64,000 nt of DNA, from the NCBI RefSeq assembly GCF_000471905.2, contig NW_006499776.1, forward strand, positions 867,994-931,993, given 5' to 3'. The notes under the pieces are model-generated. The model searched no databases, was not told where the DNA came from, and was given only the letters and a program-made list of their open reading frames with translations. Positions 1-11,440 of this stretch are shown piece after piece (position 1 is the first letter of the stretch; each line of letters begins with the position of its first letter). Source of the DNA: Amborella trichopoda (lineage: Eukaryota; Streptophyta; Magnoliopsida; Amborellales; Amborellaceae). The position numbers and the translations under genes are program-made.

Positions 1-500
1 CGAGGCCTCTACGTGTTCCATCTTTCAAAGGATGGCTTACATCATTTCCTCGAACTTGCTCCTCCTGAGCGTTGTCTGAGTCATTGATCACCATGACACT
101 GACCGTCTCTTCTGGAGGGTTAGAGTCTGGTGGGACAATGGACAGCCGATGTTGGCGAGTGGTGCGTGGCAAGTCAGTTTGAAGGAGTTGAGCCTGCCTG
201 ATTGCATTCGAGCCTTGTATGCCGATCTTGTGAGGACCAGTTCTTGATGGTCTTGGGACCGTCGTTTCTGAGTAGTGACGACCTAGCAATACTCTTGGAC
301 TCGATCAGGCTCTGGAGTTTGGAGAGGGAAAAAGGGGTTACGAGGTAGGAGGTCATTAAAGTTGGTGACCTCGACTGCCTCGGAGGCTTCGTTGATCAGG
401 ATCTGAAGACCTCTCTTCTCCTTAACCCTGAGACGGCTGTGGACTTCACTCCAGAATCGAGTCTGAGACCTAGACTGCCCCGCTTTCTTTGAACACACAA
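1..500 (-). pseudogene. gag N-terminal part of Tat/Ogre-like element A (partial)
   Basis: Capsid-precursor (gag) N-terminal region of a reverse-strand Ty3/gypsy element that runs off the left edge. The translation contains a block ending FNDLLPRNPFFPLQTPEP and then a GPKTI motif. Both align with the same region upstream of the gag core in element C (39472-39720: DDLLHQN, then GPKTIENQS). The reading frame is broken by stops and shifts, so no complete product is made. It lies downstream, in element orientation, of an ORF1 remnant, a PBS and LTR A. Homology to C and B is seen directly; assignment to gag follows from C, where the same block precedes a recognisable gag core. Confidence 0.6.
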
Positions 501-559
501 GGACCGTGTCTATGAGTTAGAGCAAGGAGTGGGGTCCAAGGACAAAAGGCATCATGGGT

Positions 560-1075
560 TTCTGCCTTGGACGCTAGAGGCCTCTGTCTCACTTCAGGCC
601 GTTGCTCCGCGGTGGCGTAGAGCTAACGTTGCCCTGGCCTGTGGAAAGAAAATGCATAGCGCACTAAGAAGGCTTAGCCCTGGATATGAGTTCAAGGCAA
701 TGTGAGGGTTGCCCCGAGGTGTGGCTCGAGTGGATGGACCACGATCCCTTGGATGTGTGTGAGGGGTGAAGATCTCAGGACCTCCGCCTCTATGTGCTGA
801 CCCTCCAGGTGTGGAGTTTCGGGGTGTTAAAGGAGCATAAGGGGTTCCTTTTGACGAAACTCAGGAGAGATGACAACTCACTTGCCTTTCGTAGGAGTGA
901 TGGAGCCAGCCTTTCGGTGTGCCTCAGCAATATGACCAACAAGAGACTGGCTGGTGGCATGGTGTGTGCTATGTGTGGTGGCAGATGTACCACCGTTGTA
1001 AGAGGCCTTGGTGGAGGGTCCACCAGAGCGAGGCAGTAGGGAGGCGAGGACTTTTAAGTCCCCACTCGCACCATC
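560..1075 (-). pseudogene. ORF1 remnant of element A, upstream of gag
   Basis: Decayed reading frame between the PBS and gag. Translating the minus strand from about 1040 gives a start DLKV, then GGPSTKAS, then SLVGHIAEAHRK. The same pattern occurs in element C (DLRV, GGTSVKAP, SLVGRIAEVHWK), element B (DLKF, GGTSTKAP, SLIGRIVQVLQK) and element E (LKVPRFLPP, GGPPINAP). A one-base deletion relative to C removes the start codon, and stops follow. Ogre-lineage elements are known to carry an extra ORF1 upstream of gag, of unknown function; that identity is an inference here. Confidence 0.5.
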
Positions 1076-1295
1076 TAGGTGAGAACCTGGGAGCTGGATT
1101 GTGAGTTCTGACTCATGAGGAGAGTAGGGAAGGAAGCTTCAGCAGTTTGCTTCTCTGGGACGGTCACGAGTGTGAGGAAAAGGAAGTCCCCGACTCGAAT
1201 GAATTAGTTGAACAACCCAGGTGCCATATAAATTAATGCAGAAAGTAAAAGAGGATACTGGTGAAACAAGAGCGAGCCGACTAAGGGGTAGTAAG

Positions 1296-1313
1296 TCCCC
1301 ATTGGAGTCGCCA
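1296..1313 (-). other. Primer binding site of element A
   Basis: The minus strand reads TGGCGACTCCAATGGGGA three bases beyond the LTR end. Minus-strand DNA synthesis starts here from a host tRNA. The motif is nearly identical to the PBS of elements B, C, E and I. A tRNA-Arg primer is reported for Ogre elements and is the likely one here; I could not check this against a tRNA set. Confidence 0.75.
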
Positions 1314-1659
1314 AGCTGGTTAGATGCCTTTATCTCGCCTTTCGAATCTAAATGATTTGATGGCACGTATCTCAAGTTTTTAGCAAACTCAGGATTTGAG
1401 ATTGCTCCTTCAGAACCTTGCTCGATAGCAAGGCAGGTACACCAATAGATGAGAGAGGATATGAAGGTGGATTCGAGACTTACTCGGGCTGGCTCGCATG
1501 GGCACCCTCTTTGATCATGAAGAAAGCCCCCCAGCTGATTTAGCTGGTTCGGAATCGCTTTCCTTGACCTGTACTCTTCTTGTTTTCTGCATAATACTTC
1601 TATGGTTAATTTGTGAGACAAGTGGGCCAAAGAGACCCACCCTTGGCTTAGGGCACTGC

Positions 1660-1984
1660 NNNNNNNNNNNNNNNNNNNNNNNNNNNNNNNNNNNNNNNNN
1701 NNNNNNNNNNNNNNNNNNNNNNNNNNNNNNNNNNNNNNNNNNNNNNNNNNNNNNNNNNNNNNNNNNNNNNNNNNNNNNNNNNNNNNNNNNNNNNNNNNNN
1801 NNNNNNNNNNNNNNNNNNNNNNNNNNNNNNNNNNNNNNNNNNNNNNNNNNNNNNNNNNNNNNNNNNNNNNNNNNNNNNNNNNNNNNNNNNNNNNNNNNNN
1901 NNNNNNNNNNNNNNNNNNNNNNNNNNNNNNNNNNNNNNNNNNNNNNNNNNNNNNNNNNNNNNNNNNNNNNNNNNNNNNNNNNNN
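1660..1984. other. Assembly gap (325 N)
   Basis: Run of N inside LTR A, in the stretch between the U5 end and the roughly 110-bp subrepeats. Open frames spanning it are artefacts. The true length is unknown. Confidence 0.98.
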
Positions 1985-2980
1985 GTAGCATGGCAACCGA
2001 GAAGTCATCGACTCGGGGTGGTAGCAAGACGGGCATAGTCTTTAGAACCAATACAACAGCAATATTACTAAGTCTACCCTCAGTCAACTGAGAAGAGAAA
2101 AAAAAGTGAAAAGAAGACACGAGAAGGCAGAGAGATGGGGTCCAGATGGAGCTAGGCGTTGCCACTCAAGGCCGTGGAGTAGTAGTGTCGTGGCCCTTAG
2201 GCAACGCTCTACACTGCTGCTCATGTTTAGAGAGTGAGAAATGAACTACGAATGGCGCTAGGCCTCGCCGTTGGCAACATAAGGAGACGACACGACCCCA
2301 CACGACCGGTAGCAGTCTCTGATGAAGCATGCGGCGATAGTCATTTGTGAAGCACGTAACAGTAATCCTCACGAGGTACACGGCAATAGGCGTGGGACAC
2401 CGGAAGGACGACAATAAGCACCAAATACGCGAAGGAAGCTCGTGGATGGCAGTATATGTTGCCGAGGTCTGTAGCGGGCGGCAAAGGGTATCACCGTCTA
2501 CTATAGACACGTAACAGGGAAGGCCCTTACGATCGGCATCAAGTTCCACAGTCTGGGTTTTTCGCTAAGACGTCGAAGGTACGTTTGTGGATGGCGATAG
2601 GCAGCACTGTCTACAGACCTCACTTGGAGAGGGAGATAAAAGAACAGAAGGAAAAGGAGACTCACACACAACGCTGCCATCGCCATGCGTGACCTGTGTG
2701 ACCTCAGGGGAGGCATGCCCGGCACTGCCACTACCTTGTATGATCCTTAAGAGGAACTCAGACGGAGGAGGGGGGGAAGACAGGAAAGAAGAGAGAGAGA
2801 AGAAGAAAAGAAGAGAGAGAAGATTTACCTCAAAACTAGGGGTATCGATCAAAAGTCTCTCACCTCACTCTCTCCCTCTCAAACGTGACGCAACAATGAG
2901 AAGAAAGAGAAACTTGTATTAAGTAAAAACTCTCTCTTTTGTGAAAGGCTGAATCCTCGGGTGCGTACAATGCTGGTATG

Positions 2981-2988
2981 TATATATA
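2981..2988 (-). promoter_or_regulatory. TATA-like box of LTR A
   Basis: TATATATA read on the minus strand, at the position equivalent to the TATA-like boxes of LTRs B, C and D. It should direct transcription leftwards through the R-U5 part of the LTR into the element. Activity is not shown. Confidence 0.45.
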
Positions 2989-4269
2989 GATTTTTCCCCA
3001 AACATGGGTGGATGATCAAAAGTAACCTTAATTGTTGAAAATTAAGATTAAACTGAATTAAAAGAAATTAGAAAATAGGGTACAAAATGACATATTTGCC
3101 CCTTCCTTACAATTCGTGGAATTTCATAACAGTCCTTGTGTTGCCCTAGAACCTGCGTGATCTAGCATGGCTCATCTAGGGTCGTTCTGATGCCTGGTTG
3201 ATCGTAAGATGATTGGTTTCTTGTAGGGCTCGAGATGACGCTCGATTTGATACCAACTTCGAGCCATGGATCGTGTTTTTAGTGCACGATCATGTGACTT
3301 GAAATTTGAATGGATCTTGAAACTTTGGGTCAATAGTGTACTCGTTCCATGATGTTTTTCGGTGATTTCTTCGCTGAATTACACTGAGCATGTTGTTACG
3401 ATCATGGGGCAACAAACACAGTTCGATTCCAAGGCCGAACGAAGATTTTGCAACTTTGGAATTTTGGCCAGAATCTAGACTTCCAACGATGGAATCTGCA
3501 GTCGCTTCGTTGGTGTTTTATGTAGAATCCGACCTTTCATCACGTACGGGGTTCGGGTCAGTGATAGCCCAGGACCTTACACACACGATGGAATTGGTCT
3601 CGTGACAATCGGGCTCACGAGCGACGTGATCTGGCCACTCGAGTGATTCACGATGCTGTTGAATTTCTTACACTTTCTTCACAGATCAGCAACTTCTCTC
3701 TAGCTTTTCTTCGCGTTCGGGTGCCATCACAGGGCGTGCCCCATATCGAATCGCTCGTCTTGAATAGACGAACATGCTCACCAAATTTGAGCACGATCTA
3801 ACTTAGAACAGGTGAGATATGAGCGTTGAAATTCACTGATCGTGACTATCTCTTCCATGGTGTGGAGTTGCAGGGTGGCCGCACGAGAATAGCGTTAAGC
3901 CCCTCCAGCTTCACTCTTTTGACTATAACTTCATCCTGGAGTGTCCATTCCAGAAGAAATTTGACCCCTGGGGGTTTTTGACCGTGCTTGATCTAATGGT
4001 GGTAGTCCCACTGTAATTTGAGACACCAAAAATGTAGCTCTAGTTATAGGGGTTGTTTCAAGGTGCTAGAGGTCGATTCTGCCGGAATTGTTTCTCAGTT
4101 TGCACGGCCTGAAACGTGTCAGAATGCGACAAAACTGGGTAGGGGACTTTTGAGAGACCTTATGAAGATCTTGGCTGATTTCAAAGCTATTATGAGACTA
4201 CGAAAATTTTTACTGTTTGCTAGGCTTTATTGAGCAGGGGCTCATGTTGATGAAAAATACGTTCCAACA

Positions 4270-4325
4270 GAGATCAACTACCGTGCACAGAGTTGAAGAA
4301 ATTTTTTTTAGTCTTTACAAACTAC

Positions 4326-4359
<34 letters not shown>

Positions 4360-5149
4360 TTTATAAGAAAATAGAGGGAAGAATTATTTGCTTTATTTTC
4401 TGTTAGTTGATCGTGGGTTCAATTATGTATTGTATCAGCAACTTGATCTCATAGAGAGAGAAAATAACTTCACAACTTGTTCCTCCTCTAGAGAGAGAAC
4501 CTAATATTGAGACGTATGCATCTAATATTGAGGCGTATGCTAAGTCAAGATAACTCTTCTTCAATAACCCTAAACTTATTTTCTCTCTTTTCCTATTCTT
4601 TTGGTGATTCTTCTAACGTCTCTATCTCTTTAACTTTTCTTTACAAAAGATTAAACAGGGGACTTAATTGAGTACGCTATTTTTGGTTCACTTAAGCCAA
4701 ACGCAATCTAGAGAGAGAAAATATGGTAAAGGAATTCAGAGAGAGAAAATATTCCATAACCAACAATACCAGTAAAAACAAACACTGAATTGCAAATGAG
4801 GAGCAGTAAATTAAGAGAGAAATTCATAAAAATAAAAATATATTCAGACTGTTAAATTCAAGGTTAGAAAAAATTTATAGTAAGATATACGTGAATGACA
4901 AAGCACAATATCAAAATTACTGTAAATTAAACTCAGGAAAAATAAGATATAAAATACAAAAAAAAAAATTTAAGATCTCATGAGCCCACCACGCATCCAC
5001 AACTTGCTCTAATACTAATGTTCGAGTATTAGGGAAGAGAGGGACGCCTCTCCCAAGATTACTGGCACTGTCGTGCGAATTAGAATCGCATAGAGTGAAA
5101 GGTTTCTTAGAACAATGAGAACTCTATATGTCTTGCATCTGTTTTCGCT
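4270..5149. repeat. AT-rich filler with (TTA)n microsatellite and copia-like LTR/PBS scrap
   Basis: No coding sequence is seen. It contains a (TTA)n microsatellite at about 4324-4358 and several GAGAGAGAAAATA-type repeats (about 4455-4760). Near 5006-5016 the minus strand reads AGTATTAGAGC, a degenerate form of the copia PBS TGGTATCAGAGC. It overlaps an 8-bp inverted repeat, CTAATACT/AGTATTAG (5009-5016 and 5025-5032). The sequence from there to about 5149 may be the end of a truncated copia-type LTR. Confidence 0.35.
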
Positions 5150-7509
5150 CCCTCTCTACTCCTCACCGGATACCATAGCTACAACCAGCCAGCCTCTGCT
5201 CTTCCTCTAATTACTTGCAACCAGCAACCACCATTGCAGCCCCATCACCATCCCTTTTTCAGCTCCTGTGCGCCTCCTCCTCAACTCACTTTGCTGCCCA
5301 ATTCACTGCCAGCCCTCTCTCAGCTGTCCACTCGTGCACTCCCTTCAACTTGCTGCTCCATCAGTAGGCAGTACAGTCACCACCTCCACCAGTCCCCTCC
5401 TCTCCCTGCCATCTCCGTCTTCCCATCTCGCCATGCTCCCTTCTTCTTCTCCATCATTCGCAACCAGCTACTGTCATCTCTCTCTCTCTCCCGAGAACAC
5501 CACCATAAAAACCTTCGCCACCCCTCTCTGCTGTCCATGCTAAGCCATTGCAGCCTGTTTCCTCCGCTCTTCTGCCCTCTTTCTTCTTCATCTCCTCCAC
5601 CCAGTTGCAGCCTCGTTCAGTCATCCCTTGCCGCTGTCTCCACCCAACCACCACACTGCTGCATTACCTCCGCCATTTCCGCCCCCCATGCTCTTTGCCG
5701 CAACCATTTCCGTTGATTCCGCCGTCTCTCGCTCTCCATCTTCTCCCGTTCGCCTTTGCATTCCGTCCCCATGTTCTTCTCTGCAAACTTCCGCTTCTTC
5801 TCCCTCTCACATAAAAACCCAATAGTGAGCTAGTTCCTCACGTTTCTTTCTCTCTCTAAACGTCCAAACGAAATATCCCACCCCATTTCTTCATTTCCCC
5901 TTGTTTCGTTTCGTTCCTCTGCTTTTCGTTTCATTTTGTTTCGTTCGACCTCCTTCACCCAAAGCAGCTCCTCGTGCCCCTTTTCTCTCCCCTACAACTA
6001 ATAACCCAATAACCAATACTCTCTCTCTTAACCAACACAATGCTCTTCTCTCCCAATTTTAACTAGCCCATTTGTTATTTTATTAAAAGATTCTTTCTCG
6101 CTTTTTACTAACACGTTTGCTAGTTTTGTTTGATTAAAAAAAATCCTCTCCCTCACTCTCTTAACTTATCCCTTGCTTTAGCTTTTAAAACATTCTCTCT
6201 CATTCTCTTAACTAACCTATTATTTAGTTTTATTTTATCCAAACCTCCTCTCTCTCTCTCTTCACTAATCCATAAATTTCATTTTAACATCCTTTCTTTC
6301 TCTTAAACTAATCTATTATTCTTTTTAAGAGAAAACACAAAAAATGTCACTTACCCCTTCTCTTTTTGTTATTCCATTTTAATCCCTTCCCATCCTCTTA
6401 TTCTACTTACCTCACTCACTTTTATTTTCCCTTGACCAATGTCACCTTATTTATTTTATTTCACTCACTCTATCCTACCATACCTTACTCTCACTCCGTT
6501 CATTTATTTTTATTTTAATTTAATCATCTCATCTCATTTTATTTTCTTCTATTTTATTTTACTCCACTTCAATTTACTTTGTCCCATTTCACTTTATTTA
6601 TTTTACTTCACTTCATTTAATTTTAATTTATTTAATTCTAAGCCCATTTTTCTAAAATTTTATTCATCACTCTCATTTTATTTCATTTTCCATCACTTTT
6701 TTTAACCATCACTCTTATTTTCATTTTTGTCTCTCTCGTTCTCTCAATTGCTCGTTTGACCAGAGGGCAGGTTGAGCCTTGTGCTTGTACGAGTCTTGTC
6801 GTTGAGCAGTATTGTCGTCGCGCCAGTTTGAGTTACCATGCCCGTCTTACTGCCACGACATATTTGCTTTTATGCCAAGCTCGTCGGTGTTGATTTTGGT
6901 GCCGAGTGGTATTGTCGTCGCACTGGTCTGAGATATTGTGCCCATCTTGCTCCGACGTTAAGTCAATTATCGCACTAGTCTTGTCACCATACCGAACAAG
7001 CCATTGGGATAATCTTGTCATCGAGCAGTATTGTCGTCGCGTCGGTCTGAGTTATTGTGCCTGTCTTGCTGCCACGACAGACCAACCATCGCGCCAGTCT
7101 TGCCATTGGGCCAGTTGAGCCGCCCAGTCAAACTTCTACTCTCACTTTTACTTCACCTTGTAACATGGTGGGGACCCATCCCCCACTTGTTCGTACTTTT
7201 AATCGTGTGTGTGTGTGCAGGAAAGGAAAAACAGGTCTAGGGAGGAGATTCCAATTCGGTCGGAGGCTAGGGGGCTTTCAAATGTGATCTGAGAGGGCAC
7301 CCAAGCGAGCCAGCTCGAGTGTGTCACAGGCCCATGTGAGGTAAGTCCAGCCTCACGACCCAAATTCCTTTCTCACTAGTTGGACACATGTCCTTGTTCT
7401 GTGAACAAGGTTCCTGAGAGAGCGATATCAAGTCATAGGTCTTCCAAACCCGAGACACGTATCAGCCGATCACCTAGATCTGGGGAGGTGAGATCGAAGC
7501 ATCTAACCA
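5150..7509 (+). mobile_element. 5' LTR of forward element E (5'-truncated)
   Basis: Aligns almost base for base with 13545-15988, the second LTR of the same element. Shared blocks in order are a CT-rich stretch (5150-5800), a TATA-like ACATAAAAACCC, a very AT-rich stretch (6060-6720), three roughly 110-120-bp subrepeats (from 6794, 6904 and 7024), and the U5 end common to all LTRs here, finishing ATCTAACCA at 7509. The PBS follows three bases later. The start lacks the TGTTTGAAC terminus, so this copy is truncated. CT-rich open frames within it (160 aa at 5234-5716) are low-complexity and not conserved as protein. Confidence 0.75.
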
Positions 7510-7512
7510 GCT

Positions 7513-7530
7513 TGGCGACTCCACTGAGGA
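7513..7530 (+). other. Primer binding site of element E
   Basis: TGGCGACTCCACTGAGGA, three bases after the 5' LTR. Same class as the PBS of A, B, C and I. It fixes the forward orientation of E. Confidence 0.8.
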
Positions 7531-7758
7531 CACGCTACCCCATCGCTGGATTGTTCTTATTTTACCTTCCTTTCTTTTTATTCCTACTCACATAAATACC
7601 TATCTTCGAGGTTGCTTAACCCCTTCACCTGAGTCAGGGGTTTCATAATCCCCGCACTTGTGAGTCTTCATCGGGAACAGGTTCAACGAACCTCGTTCTC
7701 GACCTTTCTCCTAAGCATCGACCCAGTGTCGTCCTCCCAGGTAATCACCTAGAAAGAG

Positions 7759-8196
7759 GTGAGGATGGACCTGAAAGTCCCTCGCTTCCTACCTCCTTGC
7801 ATTGGCGGACCCCCCATCAATGCACCTGGCATTGGTGGCACGCATGTCACCACACTCAGCACGCACCATACTACCGGCTACTCACATGTTGGTCCCACTG
7901 CTCGAGGTGGCCCAGAGGCCACCGCTCCCTCTCCCGCGACTGACAATTCATCTGTTGTTGCTCCTGCAGGTTGTCGCAGGACTACCCCTCATTCTGTATC
8001 ACTTCGGGCCCCTGTAACAAGAGGCTCGACACCAGGAGGGGGTGGCGCTGAAGCCACTGCCTCACACACACCAACCAAAGCTAGTGGACCATTTTTGGAC
8101 TTGGCCCTGCACCTCTTTGCATGCACACTTCACCACTCGGGGCAACTCTCAGGTTTTCCCGGTACACGGTTAGGATTCGAGTCTTCTTGGACCTAG
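7759..8196 (+). pseudogene. ORF1-like reading frame of element E
   Basis: An open frame of 145 codons, rich in Pro, Thr, Gly and His. Its start (LKVPRFLPP, then GGPPINAP and IGGTHVTT) lines up with the ORF1 frame of elements A, B and C at the same distance from the PBS. After about residue 60 the similarity fades into a Pro/Ala-rich tail. Function is unknown; in Ogre-lineage elements an uncharacterised ORF1 lies here. The frame is open, but the element is decayed, so I do not call it expressed. Confidence 0.45.
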
Positions 8197-9255
8197 CCCT
8201 ACACCCCTTTTACATGCACACCACTTGGGGCAATCCTCATGTTACCTCGAGGTACTGTTAGGTTTCGGGTCTTCTTGGACTTTTCCCTGCACATTGTCGG
8301 GGCAACCTTCAGGTTACCTTGGGATACCGTCAGGGTTCGACTCTTCTTTGGACTAGCCTTGCACACCCATTGCATATGCACTGCATTGCTCAGGGCACCC
8401 TTGTTGTTGTGTCTGCCCGAGCTCATGAGGGGGAACCTTCTAGTACCCCCTCCCAGCACATGGCCGTGTGACGGATGGTCACACGGCCATTCCATCACAC
8501 ACAAATGGTCACAGCAGCAGGCCTCTTCGTGTCAGACACACTACTCGAGCCCGGGTTGACCACTAAGTAACCCGAAGTCCGTTTGCAAAGGGCATACACG
8601 AGCTAATCCCCTCACCTGCTCGGAGCACATCTTTGCACTGTGCACACACACACACAGATCTAGCACTACACTCAGTTCCAAGGGTAATCACATCAATGGG
8701 TTGGAAGATTAGTTTGCCTTTGCTCAAAGGTAGGACTTCCTGGCCATGAAGAAGGGAAATCATGGTCAAGCAATGGGGCTGAGAGACCAAGACATTGAAA
8801 GCCTAGCTCAGGGGTAAAGAAGAAAAAGTGATTTAAGAATTCCCTCTCAAAGATGCGAGCCATTTTCCTCCTCTCATTCCCCTTGATGCGGATGATGCTG
8901 GAAAATCATGGCATGAGATGAACACTAAAAGGATTGATCGGGGCATGATGAAGCCAATTATCTATGAAGATCCAAGCTTGACTCTAAGCAAAGGCAGGCC
9001 TCCAGAAGGGCCAACCAGTCTTACCCTAGTGACCCCAATCCAGCTGAGCCATCACTCGATCAAACTCTCGAGCCCCTCTCAAGTCGGGGCACCGAGAGCA
9101 AAGCCTTCTTTGAGCAGATTGAACTCGAGGCAGCTCATAGACCCAAATCAGTTTCCCCTAGACTCTTGATGAGCGGGAAGGCACCGCTGCGGGGCAGTCG
9201 CGGTGACTCAAGTGAGATGGAAGCCTAACCCACCGGGGGCATCACCCATGCTCCC

Positions 9256-10567
9256 TTGGTGGTGGAAAGTTCGAATTATGATGGGACTGGTCTTCTTCCC
9301 ATGATGCAAGCAAATTTTCCACCAACTCCTCCCAAAGTCTACCTCAACATCCCAGCTCCCCGAGGTGAAACTGAAAAAAGAACCAAAACTGTTGAGCTGC
9401 TTCAAAGGGCTGAAAAGCTCATTGTTGAGATCGATCTCATAAACAAGTACGAGACTTTGCCGCCATTCACCCTCTCTCATCCAGATATTCTTACCTTTGA
9501 TGAGAGTTCATCACTCTCATTCGAGGAAAGCCACTGCCCAGTACTGGATGGGATGAGTTGCACTTCCCTTGCTAGCAGCCCCACTGATATGGCTCCTCCA
9601 TACCCTGAAGGCACCATGATTCCTCGCAAAGCCAGCTGCATGTTTCCCCCATGTCATGTGTGTTGCATGTGCGCTCTTAACGATGACAGTAAGGCCTCAT
9701 CCTATGAGGGTTTCACATTCCCATTAGGTGATGAAGAGGCAATTCTGATGAGGCGACATCCCTCATAGTCATCCACCCAATGACTCCTACCTCTGACGAG
9801 AGCTTGTCACTCTCATTAGAGGAAATCATTCCTTAATAGAGGATGAGATGGTCAGCATTCCCTTCGCTGACCATCCCAATGAAATAGCTCCTCCTGCTCC
9901 CGAAGACGCCGTGATTCTTTATGAGGCTGACCACATATGGGCTCCATGTCTTGAAAGTGTCATGGCTCCTTATGAGGATGATCGCATGTTCTTCTGATAT
10001 CTTGAAAAATGGTCCCTCAATGATGATGATGTGACCTCATCATCTTTTGAGAGTTTCACATTCTCATTAGATGATGAGAATACCCAAGCCATGGAAAATG
10101 AAGTAGGCCTGAGGGAAGGCCCAATGACCCTCGCCAATGGTGTTGTTGAAGCAGTAGCAGTCGAATCCAAGATTGTAAGCTGCGAGGCATGTAATAGGCA
10201 AATAGAAAAAGAGTCCTCAAGTATGGCAGCTGTTGAAGCTATAGAGATCGACGAAGTATTAAAATCCTATGGAGACGAGATTACGTAACCCAAGGCCACG
10301 TTGAGGAGATTACAAGCTGAGATGAGGTCAAAAGATAAAACAATGGAAGCTTTGTGTCAAGAGGTATTGGTGTCTCGTAGCCCCTGGGGGCATCAAGCCC
10401 TCTTTATCGTCCCTCAAGCACCATATAGGGTCATCGAAATAGCACCATCAGAAGAAAGGGTACACCCACCCTCAAGATTGTCAAAAGAAAGGCGGTTGGT
10501 GAAAACCCTTTGGGGCACTCACTCTCAAATGACGGACATGTTAATCCTCCCCTACAGGTCATCATGA
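9256..10567 (+). pseudogene. Unknown acidic, internally repeated ORF in element E (broken)
   Basis: A coding-like stretch I do not recognise. Frame 1 is open for 170 codons (9256-9768). Similarity continues in frame 3 (about 9795) and then frame 2 (about 9840-10567), interrupted by stops near 9999 and 10286. Two related blocks are visible: one has DESSSLSFEESHC and then SSYEGFTFPLGDEEA, the second has DESLSLSLEEI and then SSFESFTFSLDDENT. This suggests an ancestral duplication of about 300-345 bp. The second block ends in a charged, possibly helical region (LRRLQAEMRSKDKTMEAL). A short open frame at 8918-9169 may be its upstream part. No enzyme motif is seen. It sits where gag-pol would normally be. 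Confidence 0.4.
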
Positions 10568-10769
10568 GTAAAAAAATGTCAAGTGTCGTTGTAGCAAGAC
10601 GTTAAACTGTGTGACATATAGTCCATTTGCACGGCTATAAATTGCTTCCTGTTCCTACGTGTCTCCATGGGGTTACCGCATGATACCCTCCTACACATCC
10701 TCTATTACATCCTTCTTCTCAAGTCCCCGGTGAAAGGACACCACCCCTTTGACGTGTCCTCCCTAATCA

Positions 10770-11440
10770 AGGTGTACCTCAATTGCGACTGTGAGCCTTC
10801 GAAGCAAACTGTGCATGTCAAAGCAGGCACCCATCACAGTTGAGACTGTGGCATGCCTCTTTGAGATATTGCTTTGTAGAGCTGGGCGCATGCCTTGCAT
10901 GCTTTGCTTTGAAGCCTCACAGTCAAAATTGTGGTACACCTCTTTGTGATATGGCATTGTAGAGGCGGTTGCATGCCTTGGTTGCATGCTCTACTTTAAA
11001 ACCTCACAGTCGGAACTGTGGTACACTTTTTTGTGATATGGCTTTGTAGAAGCGGGCGCATGCTTTGATGGTTACATGCTTTGCTTCGAAGCCTCAAAGT
11101 CAGAACTGTGGAACACCTCTTTAATATATGGCTTTGTAAAGGCATGCACATACTTTGAAATGCACACTTTGCTTCGAAACCTCATAGTCGGAACTGTGGT
11201 ACACCTCTTTAATATATGGCTTTGTAGAGGCGGGTGCATGCTTTGATGATTGCATGCTCTGCTTCAAAGTCTCACAGCTGAAACTGTGGTACACCTCTTT
11301 GTGATATGCCTTTGTAGAGGCGGGTGCATGCTTTGACGGTTGCATTCTCTACTTCAAAGCCTCACAGCTGGAACTGTGGTACACCTCTTTAATAAATGGC
11401 TCTGTAGAAGGCTCACAGTCGCAATCGAGGTACACCTTTG
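10770..11440. repeat. Minisatellite of about 83-90-bp units in element E
   Basis: About seven tandem units. The anchor GTGGTACACCTCTTT or a close variant starts at 10848, 10931, 11018, 11108, 11196, 11286 and 11376, giving steps of 83, 87, 90, 88, 90 and 90. Each unit also has a TTTGTAGAGGCGGGTGCATG block and a CTTCGAAGCCTCACAGTC block. Most steps are near a multiple of three, which produces repeated open frames on the minus strand that are not genes. It lies in the 3' untranslated part of E, a region known to generate tandem repeats in Tat-type elements. Confidence 0.85.

Larger units (their letters stand above)
1317..4269 (-). mobile_element. 5' LTR of element A (2.95 kb, contains assembly gap)
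   Basis: Long terminal repeat, minus-strand orientation. The plus strand begins TGGTTAGATG beside the PBS and ends GTTCCAACA, so the LTR has TG...CA ends. It aligns along its length with LTRs B, C, D and G: the U5 end near 1317-1660, the GTAGCAAGACGGGCAT block near 2020, a degenerate hairpin-unit region around 2160-2620, a purine-rich tract near 2760-2820, a TATA box at 2981-2988, and a U3 from about 3000 on. The U3 ORFs at 3390-3605 and 4018-4233 are not conserved between copies and are not genes. Element type is inferred from the linked PBS and gag. Confidence 0.75.

Noticed and set aside
1296-1313. Possible tRNA 3' end
   Set aside because: The matching sequence is only a PBS of about 18 bases. 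No cloverleaf can be built around this or any of the other PBS sites.
1139-2165. Open frames of 197-289 aa containing X runs
   Set aside because: They are open only because they span the N gap.
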